Assembly (NCBI RefSeq): GCF_030818015.1
Contig: NZ_JAUSZX010000001.1
Span: forward strand, 62,001 to 126,000
Source of the DNA: Arthrobacter globiformis
GTDB lineage: Bacteria > Actinomycetota > Actinomycetes > Actinomycetales > Micrococcaceae
Direction of reading: 5' to 3'
DNA length: 64,000 nucleotides
In this document: piece by piece, positions 1-8,150 of the stretch
Position numbering within the stretch: position 1 is the stretch's first letter
Layout: every line of letters begins with the position of its first letter
Notes under the pieces: generated by a model
What the model was told of the DNA's origin: nothing
The model's database searches: none
The model's input: only the letters and a program-made list of their open reading frames with translations
Translations under genes and position numbers: made by a program

Positions 1-142
1 CGGCGTGTCCGTCCGCGAGGCGGTCCGGAAGGGTCCCGCCACCCAGGACTACCTCGACGCCATCGCGGACACCCGCACCACCGTCAGCGACGACGTGCAC
101 CAGGAGTTCCTGGAGGACATCGACGCCCTGGGCCGAGTGTAG
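1..142 (+). CDS. C-terminal fragment of a protein cut by the window edge, possibly a CDC48-type AAA+ ATPase
   Basis: An open frame enters from the left edge and ends at a TAG at 140-142, giving 46 residues ending in DVHQEFLEDIDALGRV. The segment is charged and helical-looking. The pattern of a short 'ATQDYLDAIADTRTTVSDD' stretch followed by an acidic helix resembles the extreme C-terminus of actinobacterial CDC48-like AAA+ ATPases, where a conserved 'TRP(S/T)V' is followed by a helix. This assignment rests on a very short piece and is weak. The gene runs in the same direction as the next two genes, about 100 bp upstream of them. Confidence 0.4.
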   Translation, partial: GVSVREAVRKGPATQDYLDAIADTRTTVSDDVHQEFLEDIDALGRV

Positions 143-179
143 CTCTGCCCCGCCGCCATTTCGACGGTTCCCCGCACCG

Positions 180-199
180 TAGACGTGGGCTACCGTCTA
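180..199. promoter_or_regulatory. inverted repeat upstream of the 243-2114 gene pair
   Basis: TAGACG (180-185) and CGTCTA (194-199) are perfect complementary arms around an 8-nt spacer. They lie about 45 bp before the GTG start of the membrane protein gene. This is where an operator would sit, but the regulator is unknown. Confidence 0.3.
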
Positions 200-242
200 G
201 CTGGGCACGCTTCCATCGGAATGGCCACGGGAAGGAAGAGCC

Positions 243-860
243 GTGATCCTGTTTCTCACGATCGTCAGCGGAGTGGCCTGGACCGTCGTGTACGTCGAGG
301 CGATCCGGCTGGGCTTCCGGCAGCGCACCTACGCCATTCCGGCGGCGGCCCTGGCGCTCAACTTCGCCTGGGAGGCCATCTACGCGGCGCGGTCCGTGGC
401 CACGGAAATATCGGCGCAGGGTGTCTTCAACATCGTGTGGGGCGTGGCGGACGTCCTCATCGTCTACACCTTCCTCAGGTTCGGGCGGGCCGAGCTGGCG
501 CCCTGGGTCACGCGGCCGCTCTTCCTGGCCTGGGCCGTCCTGCTGGGCGTCACGTCGTTCGCGGTGCAGCTGCTGTTCGTGGCGGAATTCGGCTGGGACG
601 ACGCCACCAAGTACGCCGCGTTCCTACAGAACCTGCTGATGTCCGGGCTGTTCATCGCGATGTTCGTCTCGCGCGGAAGCGGCCGGGGCCAGTCGCTGGT
701 GATCGCAGTGGCCAAGTGGACCGGCACCCTTGCCCCCACCATCGTCTACGGCGGATTCGGAAACTCAACCCTGATCCTTGGGCTCGGAGCATTGTGCAGC
801 GTGTTCGACCTGGCATACATTGCCCTGCTCTGGCGGGCACGAAGACGCGCTACTGTTTGA
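243..860 (+). CDS. integral membrane protein resembling the transmembrane terpene cyclase (Pyr4-like) family
   Basis: The product is 205 aa with about seven hydrophobic segments and almost no soluble domain. It starts at GTG 243 behind an AAGGAAG ribosome site. Two conserved acidic positions stand out. One is Glu44 in the motif LNFAWEAIY at the end of the second membrane segment. The other is Asp189 in SVFDLAYIALLW of the last segment. In fungal Pyr4-type meroterpenoid cyclases a Glu in an N-x-x-WE motif and a late membrane Asp form the acid pair that starts cyclisation, so the layout and length fit that family. There is no prenyltransferase or polyketide gene next to it, so a biosynthetic substrate cannot be named. 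It ends 3 bp before the LtrA gene and is probably co-transcribed with it. The family call is from motif and topology only. Confidence 0.55.
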   Translation: MILFLTIVSGVAWTVVYVEAIRLGFRQRTYAIPAAALALNFAWEAIYAARSVATEISAQGVFNIVWGVADVLIVYTFLRFGRAELAPWVTRPLFLAWAVLLGVTSFAVQLLFVAEFGWDDATKYAAFLQNLLMSGLFIAMFVSRGSGRGQSLVIAVAKWTGTLAPTIVYGGFGNSTLILGLGALCSVFDLAYIALLWRARRRATV

Positions 861-863
861 CCC

Positions 864-2114
864 ATGCCCTCAAATCCCCTCCGGCACGCCGTGGCCCGCA
901 TGGGCGGCCGGGATCCGCACCAGCCGCACCGGACAGCCACCCCACTGGAGCTCTTCTTTGACCTGACCTTCGTGATCGCCTTCGGGGTGGCCGGCAGCCA
1001 GTTCGCCCATGAGATCGCGGAGGCACACTTCGGCGCCGGGCTGCTCGGCTTTTCCTTCGCGATGTTTGCCGTGATCTGGGCCTGGATCAACTTCACCTGG
1101 TTCGCCAGCGCCTACGACACCGACGACTGGGTGTTCCGGGTGGTCACCATGGTCCAACTAGTGGGCGTCCTGATCCTGACGATGGGGATCGAGCCCATGT
1201 TCCACTCCCTCGTGGAGGGAAAGCATGTGGAGAACACGGTCATCGTGGCCGGCTACATCGTCATGCGCCTGGCCCTGGTCTCGCAGTGGCTGCGGGCCGC
1301 ACGGCAGGACCCGGCCCGGAGGAAGACATGCCTGCGCTACGCGGGATACCTGGCAGTGGTCCAGCTGGGGTGGATCGCCGTGCTGTTCATCCACGCGGAC
1401 GTGCTCACCACGTTCCTGATGATTGCACCGCTGTACGTCCTGGAACTGGCCACCCCGTATGCGGCCGAGCGGAACGCAACCACTCCCTGGCACGCCCACC
1501 ACATCGCCGAACGCTACGGACTGCTGGCCATCATCGCGCTCGGCGAATGCCTGATCGGCGCCGTCGAGACACTCCGGGCCATCGTGGCCAATCATGGCTG
1601 GTCGCTCGATGCCGCCCTGGTGGGTTTCGGCGGCACCGCGCTGGCCTTCGGCATGTGGTGGATCTACTTCATCCTGCCCGCCGGCAGGGCCCTGCACCTG
1701 CAGCGTCACCGTTCCTACTTCTTCGGTTACGGCCACATTCCCGTTTTCGCCGCGATCGCCGCCACCGGGGCGGGCCTGCACGTCGCCGCGTATTACATCG
1801 ACCATGCCGCACACATCAGCGCCGCCGTGGCAGTCGCCAGCATCGCCGTCCCCGTGGCGCTGTTCAAGGTCTCCCTCACGGCGCTCTTCAGCGTCATGAC
1901 ATGCGTCGACCGCATCCTCATCGCCGTCACCACCGGAGTGGTCTGCGTACTCGCCGGAACCGTGGCCCTGGCGGCGGCGGGCGTCTCGGTTCCTGTCTGC
2001 CTGCTCATCATTGTTGCCGCCCTCGGGGCCTCGATCGTTATCGATGAACGCCGGAGCACGGACCTGCTGCACGCGGCGCTGGAGAAGCTGGAACAGCGGG
2101 CCAAGACCGCCTAA
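864..2114 (+). CDS. low temperature requirement protein A (LtrA) family membrane protein
   Basis: The product is 416 aa and polytopic. Near residue 24 it carries the family's N-terminal signature HRTATPLELFFDLTFVIAF, and a second charged signature, HHIAERYGLLAIIALGE, appears near the middle. This matches the LtrA family, named from a Listeria gene needed for growth in the cold; its molecular function is unknown. No Shine-Dalgarno sequence precedes the ATG. The previous gene stops 3 bp upstream, so translation may be coupled. A TACTGT hexamer at 851-856 sits 7 nt before the ATG and could also serve as the -10 of a leaderless transcript. The C-terminal tail, roughly the last 20 residues, is charged and probably cytoplasmic. 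Confidence 0.85.
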   Translation: MPSNPLRHAVARMGGRDPHQPHRTATPLELFFDLTFVIAFGVAGSQFAHEIAEAHFGAGLLGFSFAMFAVIWAWINFTWFASAYDTDDWVFRVVTMVQLVGVLILTMGIEPMFHSLVEGKHVENTVIVAGYIVMRLALVSQWLRAARQDPARRKTCLRYAGYLAVVQLGWIAVLFIHADVLTTFLMIAPLYVLELATPYAAERNATTPWHAHHIAERYGLLAIIALGECLIGAVETLRAIVANHGWSLDAALVGFGGTALAFGMWWIYFILPAGRALHLQRHRSYFFGYGHIPVFAAIAATGAGLHVAAYYIDHAAHISAAVAVASIAVPVALFKVSLTALFSVMTCVDRILIAVTTGVVCVLAGTVALAAAGVSVPVCLLIIVAALGASIVIDERRSTDLLHAALEKLEQRAKTA

Positions 2115-2123
2115 CGCCAGCCG

Positions 2124-3005
2124 CTACGCCCCGGGCCACACCCACGGCTCACGCGGCAGGCTGGCGGGTGAGAACCCTTGGAGGGCTGCGTCCAGGGACG
2201 CGCCCGGCAGACCCAGAGACTCCAGAATCGTCCGTCGCACGACTTCTGCGGAGAGTCCGAGGGCGGCAAGGTCGCCCAGGGTGACCGCGCCGTCCCGCTT
2301 GGCCAGCCGTGCGCCGTCGGCATTCACCACCAGCGGCACGTGCGCATATTCCGGAGTGGGCATATTCAAGAGCGACGCCAGATATGCCTGCCGGGGCGTG
2401 GACGGCAGGAGATCGTCACCCCGGACCACCTGGTCTATACCCTGCTCGGCATCATCCACGACGACGGCCAGGTTGTAAGCGGTCACGCCGTCGTTCCGGC
2501 GCAAGACAAAGTCATCCACCGCTCCCGTGAACGATCCGTGCAGCACATCCTCGATAGTCCATTCGGCCACGGAGGAACGCAGCCGGATGGCCGCTGGGCG
2601 GGTGGACCGCTTGAACTCGAGCTCCGCCGCCAACAGTCCCCTGCACGTTCCGGGATAGGCACCCTGGGGCGCGTGCGGCGCGGACGGTGCCTCCTGGATC
2701 TCACGGCGGGTGCAGAAGCATTCGTACGTCAGCCCGGCCGCCGCCAGCTCTCCGATGGCCGCCGTGTACAGCGGTTCGCGGTCCGTCTGGCGCACCACCG
2801 TACCGTCCCAGGTCACTCCGATTGCGGCCAGGTCCCGCAGCTGACCGGCTTCAGCCCCCGCCCGTGCGCGGTCGAGGTCCTCGACCCGCAGCAGGAACCG
2901 GCGTCCGGTGGAACGGGCAAAGAGCCAGGCCAGGATTGCCGTCCGGAGGTTTCCCACGTGCAGCTCACCGGACGGGCTGGGGGCAAAACGGCCAGCGCGA
3001 GTCAT
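2124..3005 (-). CDS. gluQ: glutamyl-Q tRNA(Asp) synthetase
   Basis: The product is 293 aa and is a truncated paralogue of glutamyl-tRNA synthetase. It has the catalytic domain but lacks the anticodon-binding domain. The HIGH-type motif reads PSGELHVGN (His16-Asn19), and a KMSKS-like motif RLAKRDGA occurs about two-thirds along. The zinc-binding segment characteristic of GluQ is present as CFC followed by YPGTC. The enzyme attaches glutamate to the queuosine base in the anticodon of tRNA(Asp). The length agrees with the family (about 290-310 aa). The ATG has a TAGGCT hexamer 7 nt upstream and a GGAGGG in between, so either a leaderless or a very short leader is likely. A large imperfect hairpin lies just upstream. 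Confidence 0.9.
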   Translation of the reverse strand: MTRAGRFAPSPSGELHVGNLRTAILAWLFARSTGRRFLLRVEDLDRARAGAEAGQLRDLAAIGVTWDGTVVRQTDREPLYTAAIGELAAAGLTYECFCTRREIQEAPSAPHAPQGAYPGTCRGLLAAELEFKRSTRPAAIRLRSSVAEWTIEDVLHGSFTGAVDDFVLRRNDGVTAYNLAVVVDDAEQGIDQVVRGDDLLPSTPRQAYLASLLNMPTPEYAHVPLVVNADGARLAKRDGAVTLGDLAALGLSAEVVRRTILESLGLPGASLDAALQGFSPASLPREPWVWPGA

Positions 3006-3012
3006 GCCCTCC

Positions 3013-3018
3013 AGCCTA
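3013..3018 (-). promoter_or_regulatory. putative -10 element of gluQ (leaderless type)
   Basis: TAGGCT on the minus strand ends 7 nt before the gluQ ATG. This is the TANNNT spacing typical of actinobacterial leaderless promoters. No convincing -35 was seen. Confidence 0.35.
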
Positions 3019-3030
3019 TGCCGAACACCA

Positions 3031-3095
3031 CAAGAGCCCCTCAGCTACCGCGCACTCCGGGCGTTGGCCGGGAATCGGTGGCTCAGGGGCTCTTG
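3031..3095. repeat. 65-nt imperfect inverted repeat between gluQ and an Lrp gene
   Basis: The arms 3031-3050 and 3076-3095 pair over 20 nt with two mismatches around a 25-nt loop that can itself fold (CCGG..CCGG). It lies 26 bp upstream of gluQ and lacks a T tract, so it does not look like a simple terminator. The rest of the 3006-3366 gap contains only this element and a small palindrome before the Lrp gene. No convincing gene was seen there. Confidence 0.55.
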
Positions 3096-3325
3096 CGTGC
3101 CTGCCCCGCACGGGGCTCCGTCACGGAAATCGAGGCACTTCTTGCGGAAAGACGAATGCGTGAACAAGTGTCAATCAGCGGCTGCTCCTTGCGGGAAGCG
3201 TGGTCCAGGGGGCCGGGTGGTGTGCCGGAAGCCTGTAGCCTGCTGGCTGCGGGGGTAACCGTCGCCTGCGTTGCCACTATCTGAGCAGAACACCTACAGT
3301 AGGCGCAACAGGCATGGCACGGACC

Positions 3326-3338
3326 GGTCAATCTGACC
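3326..3338. promoter_or_regulatory. palindrome upstream of the Lrp-type regulator
   Basis: GGTCA-ATC-TGACC is a perfect 13-nt inverted repeat centred 35 bp before the GTG start. Lrp/AsnC proteins commonly autoregulate, so this is a candidate autoregulatory site. Confidence 0.35.
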
Positions 3339-3366
3339 AGCCCTGCACCCGCAAACCAGTCAGGAA

Positions 3367-3834
3367 GTGATCAGATTGCAGCAGCTCGACGCCACGGACC
3401 GGCGGATCCTTGCCGCCCTCGACGAGGATCCTCGGCTCCCCATCATGGTCTTGGCCCAGCGGCTGGGCCTGGCGCGCGGCACTGTACAGTCGCGCCTGGA
3501 GCGCATGACGGCGTCGGGTGCCCTCCGCCCCAACAGCAGCCGCGTGCTGCCCGCGGCCCTGGGCCGGGGTGTCGCCGCCGCTGTCAGCGCCGAACTGGAC
3601 CAGAGCCATCTCAATGAGGCCATCGCCGCGCTGCGCGAGATCCCCGAGGTGCTGGAGTGCCACGCCCCGGCCGGCGACACGGACCTGCTGATCCGGGTGG
3701 TGGCCACAAGCCCTGATGACCTGTACCGGGTTTCCGAGGAGATCCGGCTGTGCCCGGGAATCGTGCGGACGTCCACGAGCATGTTCCTGCGCGAGGTGAT
3801 TCCCTACCGGACCACGGGCCTCCTAGGGCACTGA
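3367..3834 (+). CDS. Lrp/AsnC family transcriptional regulator
   Basis: The product is 155 aa. An N-terminal winged helix (LDATDRRILAALDEDPRLP ... LAQRLGLARGTVQSRLERM) is followed by an effector-binding RAM/AsnC_trans_reg domain (VLECHAPAGDTDLLIRVVA). The size is normal for the family. Translation probably starts at the GTG at 3367, giving the first residues MIRLQQLDATD. Such proteins sense amino acids as octamers or other oligomers. The target is not evident here, because the next gene downstream is a secreted protease about 190 bp away. Confidence 0.88.
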   Translation: MIRLQQLDATDRRILAALDEDPRLPIMVLAQRLGLARGTVQSRLERMTASGALRPNSSRVLPAALGRGVAAAVSAELDQSHLNEAIAALREIPEVLECHAPAGDTDLLIRVVATSPDDLYRVSEEIRLCPGIVRTSTSMFLREVIPYRTTGLLGH

Positions 3835-4021
3835 TTCCGGCCCCTCCGGAACGCCGCTCCGATATTGCGGAAATCATTGGGGAAAACTGCGGATATTCCG
3901 GCGGCTGTCCTGCGGTGGCGACTGTAACCTGATTCAGCATCTGCCGCAGCGCTGGGCACGCAGCGGGTGCATTGTTCACTCGGGGTCTCCGCCGGGGGGG
4001 TCGGTCTCAATAAGGAACTCA

Positions 4022-6751
4022 ATGCGCTCTTTTTCCCGTTCAATCGCGTCGGCCACCGGCTTGCTGCTTTTCGCCGCGGGCCTCGTCTCACTTCCCGCCA
4101 CCGCAATCGCAGCCACGGATCCTGCCGGGAACGGCACCTCACTGCCGGTCGAGTCCTCGGCGAATCATGAGCACCACGTGTACGAGTCCGCGCCCGGCGT
4201 GCCGATGGACGGCCCGCCTTCCGGACTGGCCTTGCAGACCGAGGCGGGCGGGACGGCGTCGGCGCCGCTCACCGTCAAGCTCGTCACAGTCAAGCTGGCG
4301 GACACCGGGAGCAGCATCGTCGACATTGAAGCAGCAAAACGCGCCATCATCGCCACGAGCAGCTACTGGAAGGCCATGTCCGGCGGCCGCATTTCGATGA
4401 CGGTGGACCCGTTGCAGACAAAAGTTGGCTTTGTTTCAGCGGCCAGGTCGACGGACTCCTACTACGACATGATCAACAAGATCACCACCGAGCTGAAATG
4501 GACCTATGCCCCCAACAAGGCGCTGGTGATCTTCGTCCCCACCGATAGGCTCTCCTACGGCGCGCTCGGTGCCGGCTACAGCAGTAGCGGCAACAGCGGC
4601 CGGGTCATCATGCCGCAGATCAGCGGCTTCACCAACAGTGTGATCGCCCACGAATTCGGGCACGTCCTTGGGTCCATGCACGCCGATGCCCTGCAGTGCA
4701 GCAGCGGCGTCTCCGACGTCGGCACCACGAGCACGGGCCAGTTCACCGATTCATCCTGCTACATCCGCGAGTACGGCGACAGCACAGACCTGATGGGGCT
4801 GTCCAGCTACAGCATGCCTGTGATCAGCTCACCGTTCTGGGACGCCAGGGGGCTGGGGGCCGCCACCGACATCCGCGACCTCGGCGTCGTGTCCGGGGTG
4901 CATAGCTACACGCTGAAGCCCTGGGGCGACACCAGGCTGGCGTACCGTGCAGTCAAGTTCACCGATCCGGTCAGCCGGGAGGTCTACTACCTGGAGCTGC
5001 GGCAGCCGGCTGGCTACGACTCCTACCTGGCCAGCGGACCGGCAGGGAACCGGGGAGTGAAGGTCATCCAGCGCGGCGGAGCCACCCCCTCGTCCTCGCT
5101 GATCCTGATGCCGTCCACCGTTCCGTTCACGGGCTACTACGGCACCAATTACACCTGGCAGGCCGGCCGGACCTTCACCACGCACGCGGGCACCCGCGTA
5201 ACCATCAATGCCGTCAGCGCCACATCTGCCACTGTCACCATCGACGCCGACCTCGCCCTTCACACCAAGATCCAGTTCTCTGCCGGCGACTTCAACGGGG
5301 ACGGCCGGGCTGATGTCATGTCCCGCGAAGCCGATGGCACCCTGCTGCTCCTCCCCGGTCAGGCCGGAAACAAGATTGGAATGCCAATACGGCTGGGTGG
5401 TGGCTGGAACATCTTCAACACCGTGGTTGGGGACGCCGACTACACAGGAGACGGAAAGCCGGACGTACTCGGGCGCACTTCGGAAGGTGTCCTGTGGCTC
5501 TACCCCGGAAACGGGAACGGTGGCTTCCTTACCCGCATCCGCATAGGTGCAGGCTGGCAAATATTCAAGCGCATCGTTGCACCCGGGGACCTGACGGGCG
5601 ATGGGAAAAGGGACCTGGCGGGCATTAAGCCGGACGGAACGCTCTGGCTGTATCCCGGCACGGGAGCCGGCGGCTTTCCCACAACGAGGCAGGCGGGATC
5701 CGGATGGAACACCTTTACGGCAGTCGCGCCGGCCAGCGCATTCAGCGGCAACCAGGGCGGACTGATGGCCCGCACCCAGGACGGAACGCTCTACTTCTAT
5801 CCCGGCAACGGAACCGGAGGGTTCCTTGCGCCCACCCGGCTTGGAGGCGGATGGGCCTCATTCAAGGACCTCATCGGAGGCCATGACTTCAACGGGGACG
5901 CGAAAACGGATCTTTTGGTAACGACTTCAACGGGCTCGATGACCCTATATCCTGGCGATCAAACAGGCCGTTTTGCTACCCGGATTGCTATAGGTACCGG
6001 CTGGGACAAGTTCCGGCTGGTGTGGGAGGCTGGCGATGCCACCGGTGACGGCATTGCCGACGTGTTCGCCCTAACAACGCAAGGCGCGCTGTGGCTTCAT
6101 CCGGGCAACGGTTCCGGGAGTTTCCAGCCCGCCAGGCCGCTAAATTCGGGATGGCAGACTTACGACCAGATCTTCACTGCAGGAAACTTTGATGGGACCG
6201 GCGGTCCTGACCTGATTGCAAGGGCAGCAGACGGGGTGCTCTGGGTCTACCCCACCGACGGAAAAGGCAATCTCCTTCCGAGAAAACTTCTGGCGAGGTC
6301 GTTGCAGGGATTCACCCGGTTCCTGTCGCCCGGCGACTTCACCGGAGACGGCCGGAGCGACCTGTTTGCGCAGTCTGCCGACGGCAGGCTTTGGCTCTAC
6401 CCTGGCAACGGGGTCGGAGGCCTCCAGGCTCCCCGGTCACTCGGGTTCGGGTGGAACATCTTCAACCAAATCGCTGCCGCAAACGACTTCACCGGGGATG
6501 GGAAGAACGACATTATGGCCCGAACCACTGATGGCGTCCTGTGGCTTTATCCGGGGAACGGCTCGGGCGGTTTCCTTCCGCGGAAACAGCTTGGCAGTGC
6601 GTGGAACATGTACAAAGCCATAGCAAATGTGGGCCGCCTGGCAGGAACCGGCAGTCCGGGCATGATTGCCATCGCACCGGACGGACTGCTCTGGCTCTAC
6701 TCGGGCAACAGCCGGGGGGACTTCCAGGCGTCCATCCTGAACCCCCGCTGA
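4022..6751 (+). CDS. secreted zinc metalloprotease with ten C-terminal FG-GAP/VCBS-like repeats
   Basis: The product is 909 aa. Residues 1-31 form a Sec signal peptide (basic start, LLLFAAGLVSLPA, cleavage near ATAIAA). A metzincin-type zinc site HEFGHVLGSMH lies at His210, His214 and His220 with Glu211 as catalytic base, resembling M11/gametolysin-like peptidases. From about residue 418 to the end there are ten repeats of about 48-50 residues. Each has an acidic loop such as GDFNGDGRADV or DYTGDGKPDV followed by (L/F)WLYPGNG and a GWN/GWQ stretch. The D-x-N/T-x-D-G-x-x-D loops are typical calcium-binding FG-GAP/VCBS elements and predict a beta-propeller. Repeats 4, 7 and 10 have degenerate loops. 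The start at ATG 4022 has a purine-rich AAGGAAC upstream. The substrate is unknown; an extracellular role is inferred. Confidence 0.85.
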   Translation: MRSFSRSIASATGLLLFAAGLVSLPATAIAATDPAGNGTSLPVESSANHEHHVYESAPGVPMDGPPSGLALQTEAGGTASAPLTVKLVTVKLADTGSSIVDIEAAKRAIIATSSYWKAMSGGRISMTVDPLQTKVGFVSAARSTDSYYDMINKITTELKWTYAPNKALVIFVPTDRLSYGALGAGYSSSGNSGRVIMPQISGFTNSVIAHEFGHVLGSMHADALQCSSGVSDVGTTSTGQFTDSSCYIREYGDSTDLMGLSSYSMPVISSPFWDARGLGAATDIRDLGVVSGVHSYTLKPWGDTRLAYRAVKFTDPVSREVYYLELRQPAGYDSYLASGPAGNRGVKVIQRGGATPSSSLILMPSTVPFTGYYGTNYTWQAGRTFTTHAGTRVTINAVSATSATVTIDADLALHTKIQFSAGDFNGDGRADVMSREADGTLLLLPGQAGNKIGMPIRLGGGWNIFNTVVGDADYTGDGKPDVLGRTSEGVLWLYPGNGNGGFLTRIRIGAGWQIFKRIVAPGDLTGDGKRDLAGIKPDGTLWLYPGTGAGGFPTTRQAGSGWNTFTAVAPASAFSGNQGGLMARTQDGTLYFYPGNGTGGFLAPTRLGGGWASFKDLIGGHDFNGDAKTDLLVTTSTGSMTLYPGDQTGRFATRIAIGTGWDKFRLVWEAGDATGDGIADVFALTTQGALWLHPGNGSGSFQPARPLNSGWQTYDQIFTAGNFDGTGGPDLIARAADGVLWVYPTDGKGNLLPRKLLARSLQGFTRFLSPGDFTGDGRSDLFAQSADGRLWLYPGNGVGGLQAPRSLGFGWNIFNQIAAANDFTGDGKNDIMARTTDGVLWLYPGNGSGGFLPRKQLGSAWNMYKAIANVGRLAGTGSPGMIAIAPDGLLWLYSGNSRGDFQASILNPR

Positions 6752-6768
6752 CAGCCGGGACTCTGTAA

Positions 6769-6834
6769 AGCGCGAACGAACACTTGTGGCCCCGGATCCA
6801 GTCGGATTCGGGGCCACAAGTGTCCGTTCGCGCT
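6769..6834. terminator. 26-bp near-perfect hairpin between convergent genes
   Basis: The arms 6769-6794 and 6809-6834 (AGCGCGAACGAACACTTGTG... and its complement) pair with a single mismatch around a 14-nt loop. The hairpin lies just past the protease stop and before the end of the minus-strand Lrp gene, so it can act as a bidirectional terminator. The unusual stem length also fits a repetitive extragenic palindrome. Confidence 0.65.
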
Positions 6835-6867
6835 ATGGGTTTAAGGCGCGCTCTGGGTTTAAGGAGC
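6832..6867. repeat. two tandem copies of an 18-bp unit
   Basis: GCTATGGGTTTAAGGCGC (6832-6849) is followed directly by GCTCTGGGTTTAAGGAGC (6850-6867), which differs at two positions. The tandem begins at the end of the preceding hairpin. Confidence 0.6.
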
Positions 6868-6892
6868 GCACGACGGCGGGCCTGGCGGCTCC

Positions 6893-7348
6893 CTAGACGG
6901 GCGGGCCTGCGTTGGATTTCAGGTTCTTCATCACCAGGGTTGAGGTCAGCCGTTCAACCCCGGGCAGCACCGTCAGCTCGCTGTCATAGAAACGCTGGTA
7001 GGAGGGCAGGTCCGCCGCGATCACCTTGAGCAGGTAGTCCGGGGAACCGAACAGCCGCTGCGCCTCCACGATGTTCGGGTTCTCCGACACCAGGTTCTCG
7101 AAGATCTCCATGGTCGGGCGGTCCACCTGCCGGAGGGTTACGAACACAATCGCCTCAAAGCCAAGCCCGACGGCGGCCGGGTCGATGTCCGCTTTATAGC
7201 CGCGGATCACGCCGGACTGCTCGAGGTCACGGAGCCGGCGGTGGCAGGGCGCCACGGTCAGCCCCACCTTGGCGGCCAGTGCCGTGGCAGTCATTCTGCC
7301 GTCCTCTTTGAGATGGCGCAAAATACTTCTGTCGACATGGTCAATCAC
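6893..7348 (-). CDS. Lrp/AsnC family regulator, likely controls the divergent LysE exporter
   Basis: The product is 151 aa. The N-terminal winged helix includes VDRSILRHLKEDGRMTATAL and a recognition region VGLTVAPCHRRLRDLEQSG. The C-terminal AsnC domain contains GSPDYLLKVIAADLPSYQRF. It is read from GTG 7348. The gene is divergent from a LysE-type amino-acid exporter with about 100 bp between starts. That arrangement is classic for Lrp regulators that activate export of an amino acid. A TAAGAT hexamer lies exactly 6 nt before the GTG and no Shine-Dalgarno is present, so the message is probably leaderless. Confidence 0.88.
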   Translation of the reverse strand: MIDHVDRSILRHLKEDGRMTATALAAKVGLTVAPCHRRLRDLEQSGVIRGYKADIDPAAVGLGFEAIVFVTLRQVDRPTMEIFENLVSENPNIVEAQRLFGSPDYLLKVIAADLPSYQRFYDSELTVLPGVERLTSTLVMKNLKSNAGPPV

Positions 7349-7354
7349 GCAAGA

Positions 7355-7360
7355 ATCTTA
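7355..7360 (-). promoter_or_regulatory. putative -10 of the leaderless Lrp gene
   Basis: TAAGAT on the minus strand is separated by 6 nt from the GTG initiation codon. Confidence 0.45.
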
Positions 7361-7452
7361 CTCCAGCAGCAGCGATCCGCGCGAAATTTGAGAGCACATC
7401 TGGGGCCGTTTTGCCTAGGCTTTTCTTACAGCCAAACCCGCAGGAGCCCGCC

Positions 7453-8100
7453 ATGAATCCCCAGCTTTTTCTCGCTTTTATCGTGGTCGCAGCCGCCCTC
7501 GCCTGCACCCCGGGGGTGGACTGGGCCTACTCCATCACAGCCGGTCTCGGCCGCCGCAGTTTCGTCCCCGCCATCGCGGGGCTGTGCAGCGGATACGTCC
7601 TGCACACCCTCCTCATGGTGGCCGGGCTCGCCGCCGTCCTGGCTAGCATGCCGGGCCTGCTGGGTTGGATTACGGTGGCCGGCGCCGTCTACCTGCTGTG
7701 GCTGGGAACGGTCACCATCAGATCATGGCGGGGTGCCAGCTTCACCGCCGCGACCGCCGTCGGAAATTTGGGGCAGAACCTGTTCCGGTCCTTCCTTCAG
7801 GGCATGGGGACCAGCGGCATCAATCCCAAGGGGCTCCTGTTCTTCCTGGCCCTCGTGCCGCAGTTCGTCAGCGTCGACGCGCCGCTGCCGGTGCCGGTGC
7901 AGTCCGGCTTGCTGGGGCTGACCTTCGTGCTGCTCGCGGCCTTTGTGTACACCTGCGTGGCGCTGCTGTCGCGGAAACTGCTGCAGTCCCGGCCGAACGC
8001 AGCCCGGAGGGTCACGCTGACCAGCGGCATCATCATGGTGGTCCTTGGCGCCGCGCTGCTCTCGGAGCAGCTGCTTCCGGCCCTGGCCCGGTTTATATAG
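7453..8100 (+). CDS. LysE family amino-acid exporter
   Basis: The product is 215 aa with six predicted membrane segments, starting at ATG 7453 five nucleotides after an AGGAGC ribosome site. The family signature is the N-terminal region ending in CTPGVDWAYSITAGLGRR, the loop typical of RhtB/LysE proteins. A conserved GMGTSGINPKGLLFFLALVPQF occurs in the middle. Such proteins export amino acids or related metabolites by proton antiport. An Lrp regulator is divergently transcribed next to it and is the probable controller. The substrate cannot be deduced from the sequence. Confidence 0.85.
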   Translation: MNPQLFLAFIVVAAALACTPGVDWAYSITAGLGRRSFVPAIAGLCSGYVLHTLLMVAGLAAVLASMPGLLGWITVAGAVYLLWLGTVTIRSWRGASFTAATAVGNLGQNLFRSFLQGMGTSGINPKGLLFFLALVPQFVSVDAPLPVPVQSGLLGLTFVLLAAFVYTCVALLSRKLLQSRPNAARRVTLTSGIIMVVLGAALLSEQLLPALARFI

Positions 8101-8133
8101 AACCAGGTCCGCCCAAGAGCCGGTTCGTATAGC

Positions 8134-8150
8134 AGCCGGTCCGGCCGGCT
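8134..8150. terminator. short hairpin between convergent LysE and SnoaL-like genes
   Basis: AGCCGG (8134-8139) and CCGGCT (8145-8150) pair around TCCGG. The element overlaps the final base of the minus-strand gene. It is GC-rich without a T tract, so it is only a possible terminator. Confidence 0.3.

Noticed and set aside
3083..3331. Small cysteine-rich frame (CHACCAYCRC) in the gap before the first Lrp gene
   Set aside because: No ribosome site, overlaps the hairpin arm and has no family pattern; the cysteines come from a GCA/TGC-rich stretch.
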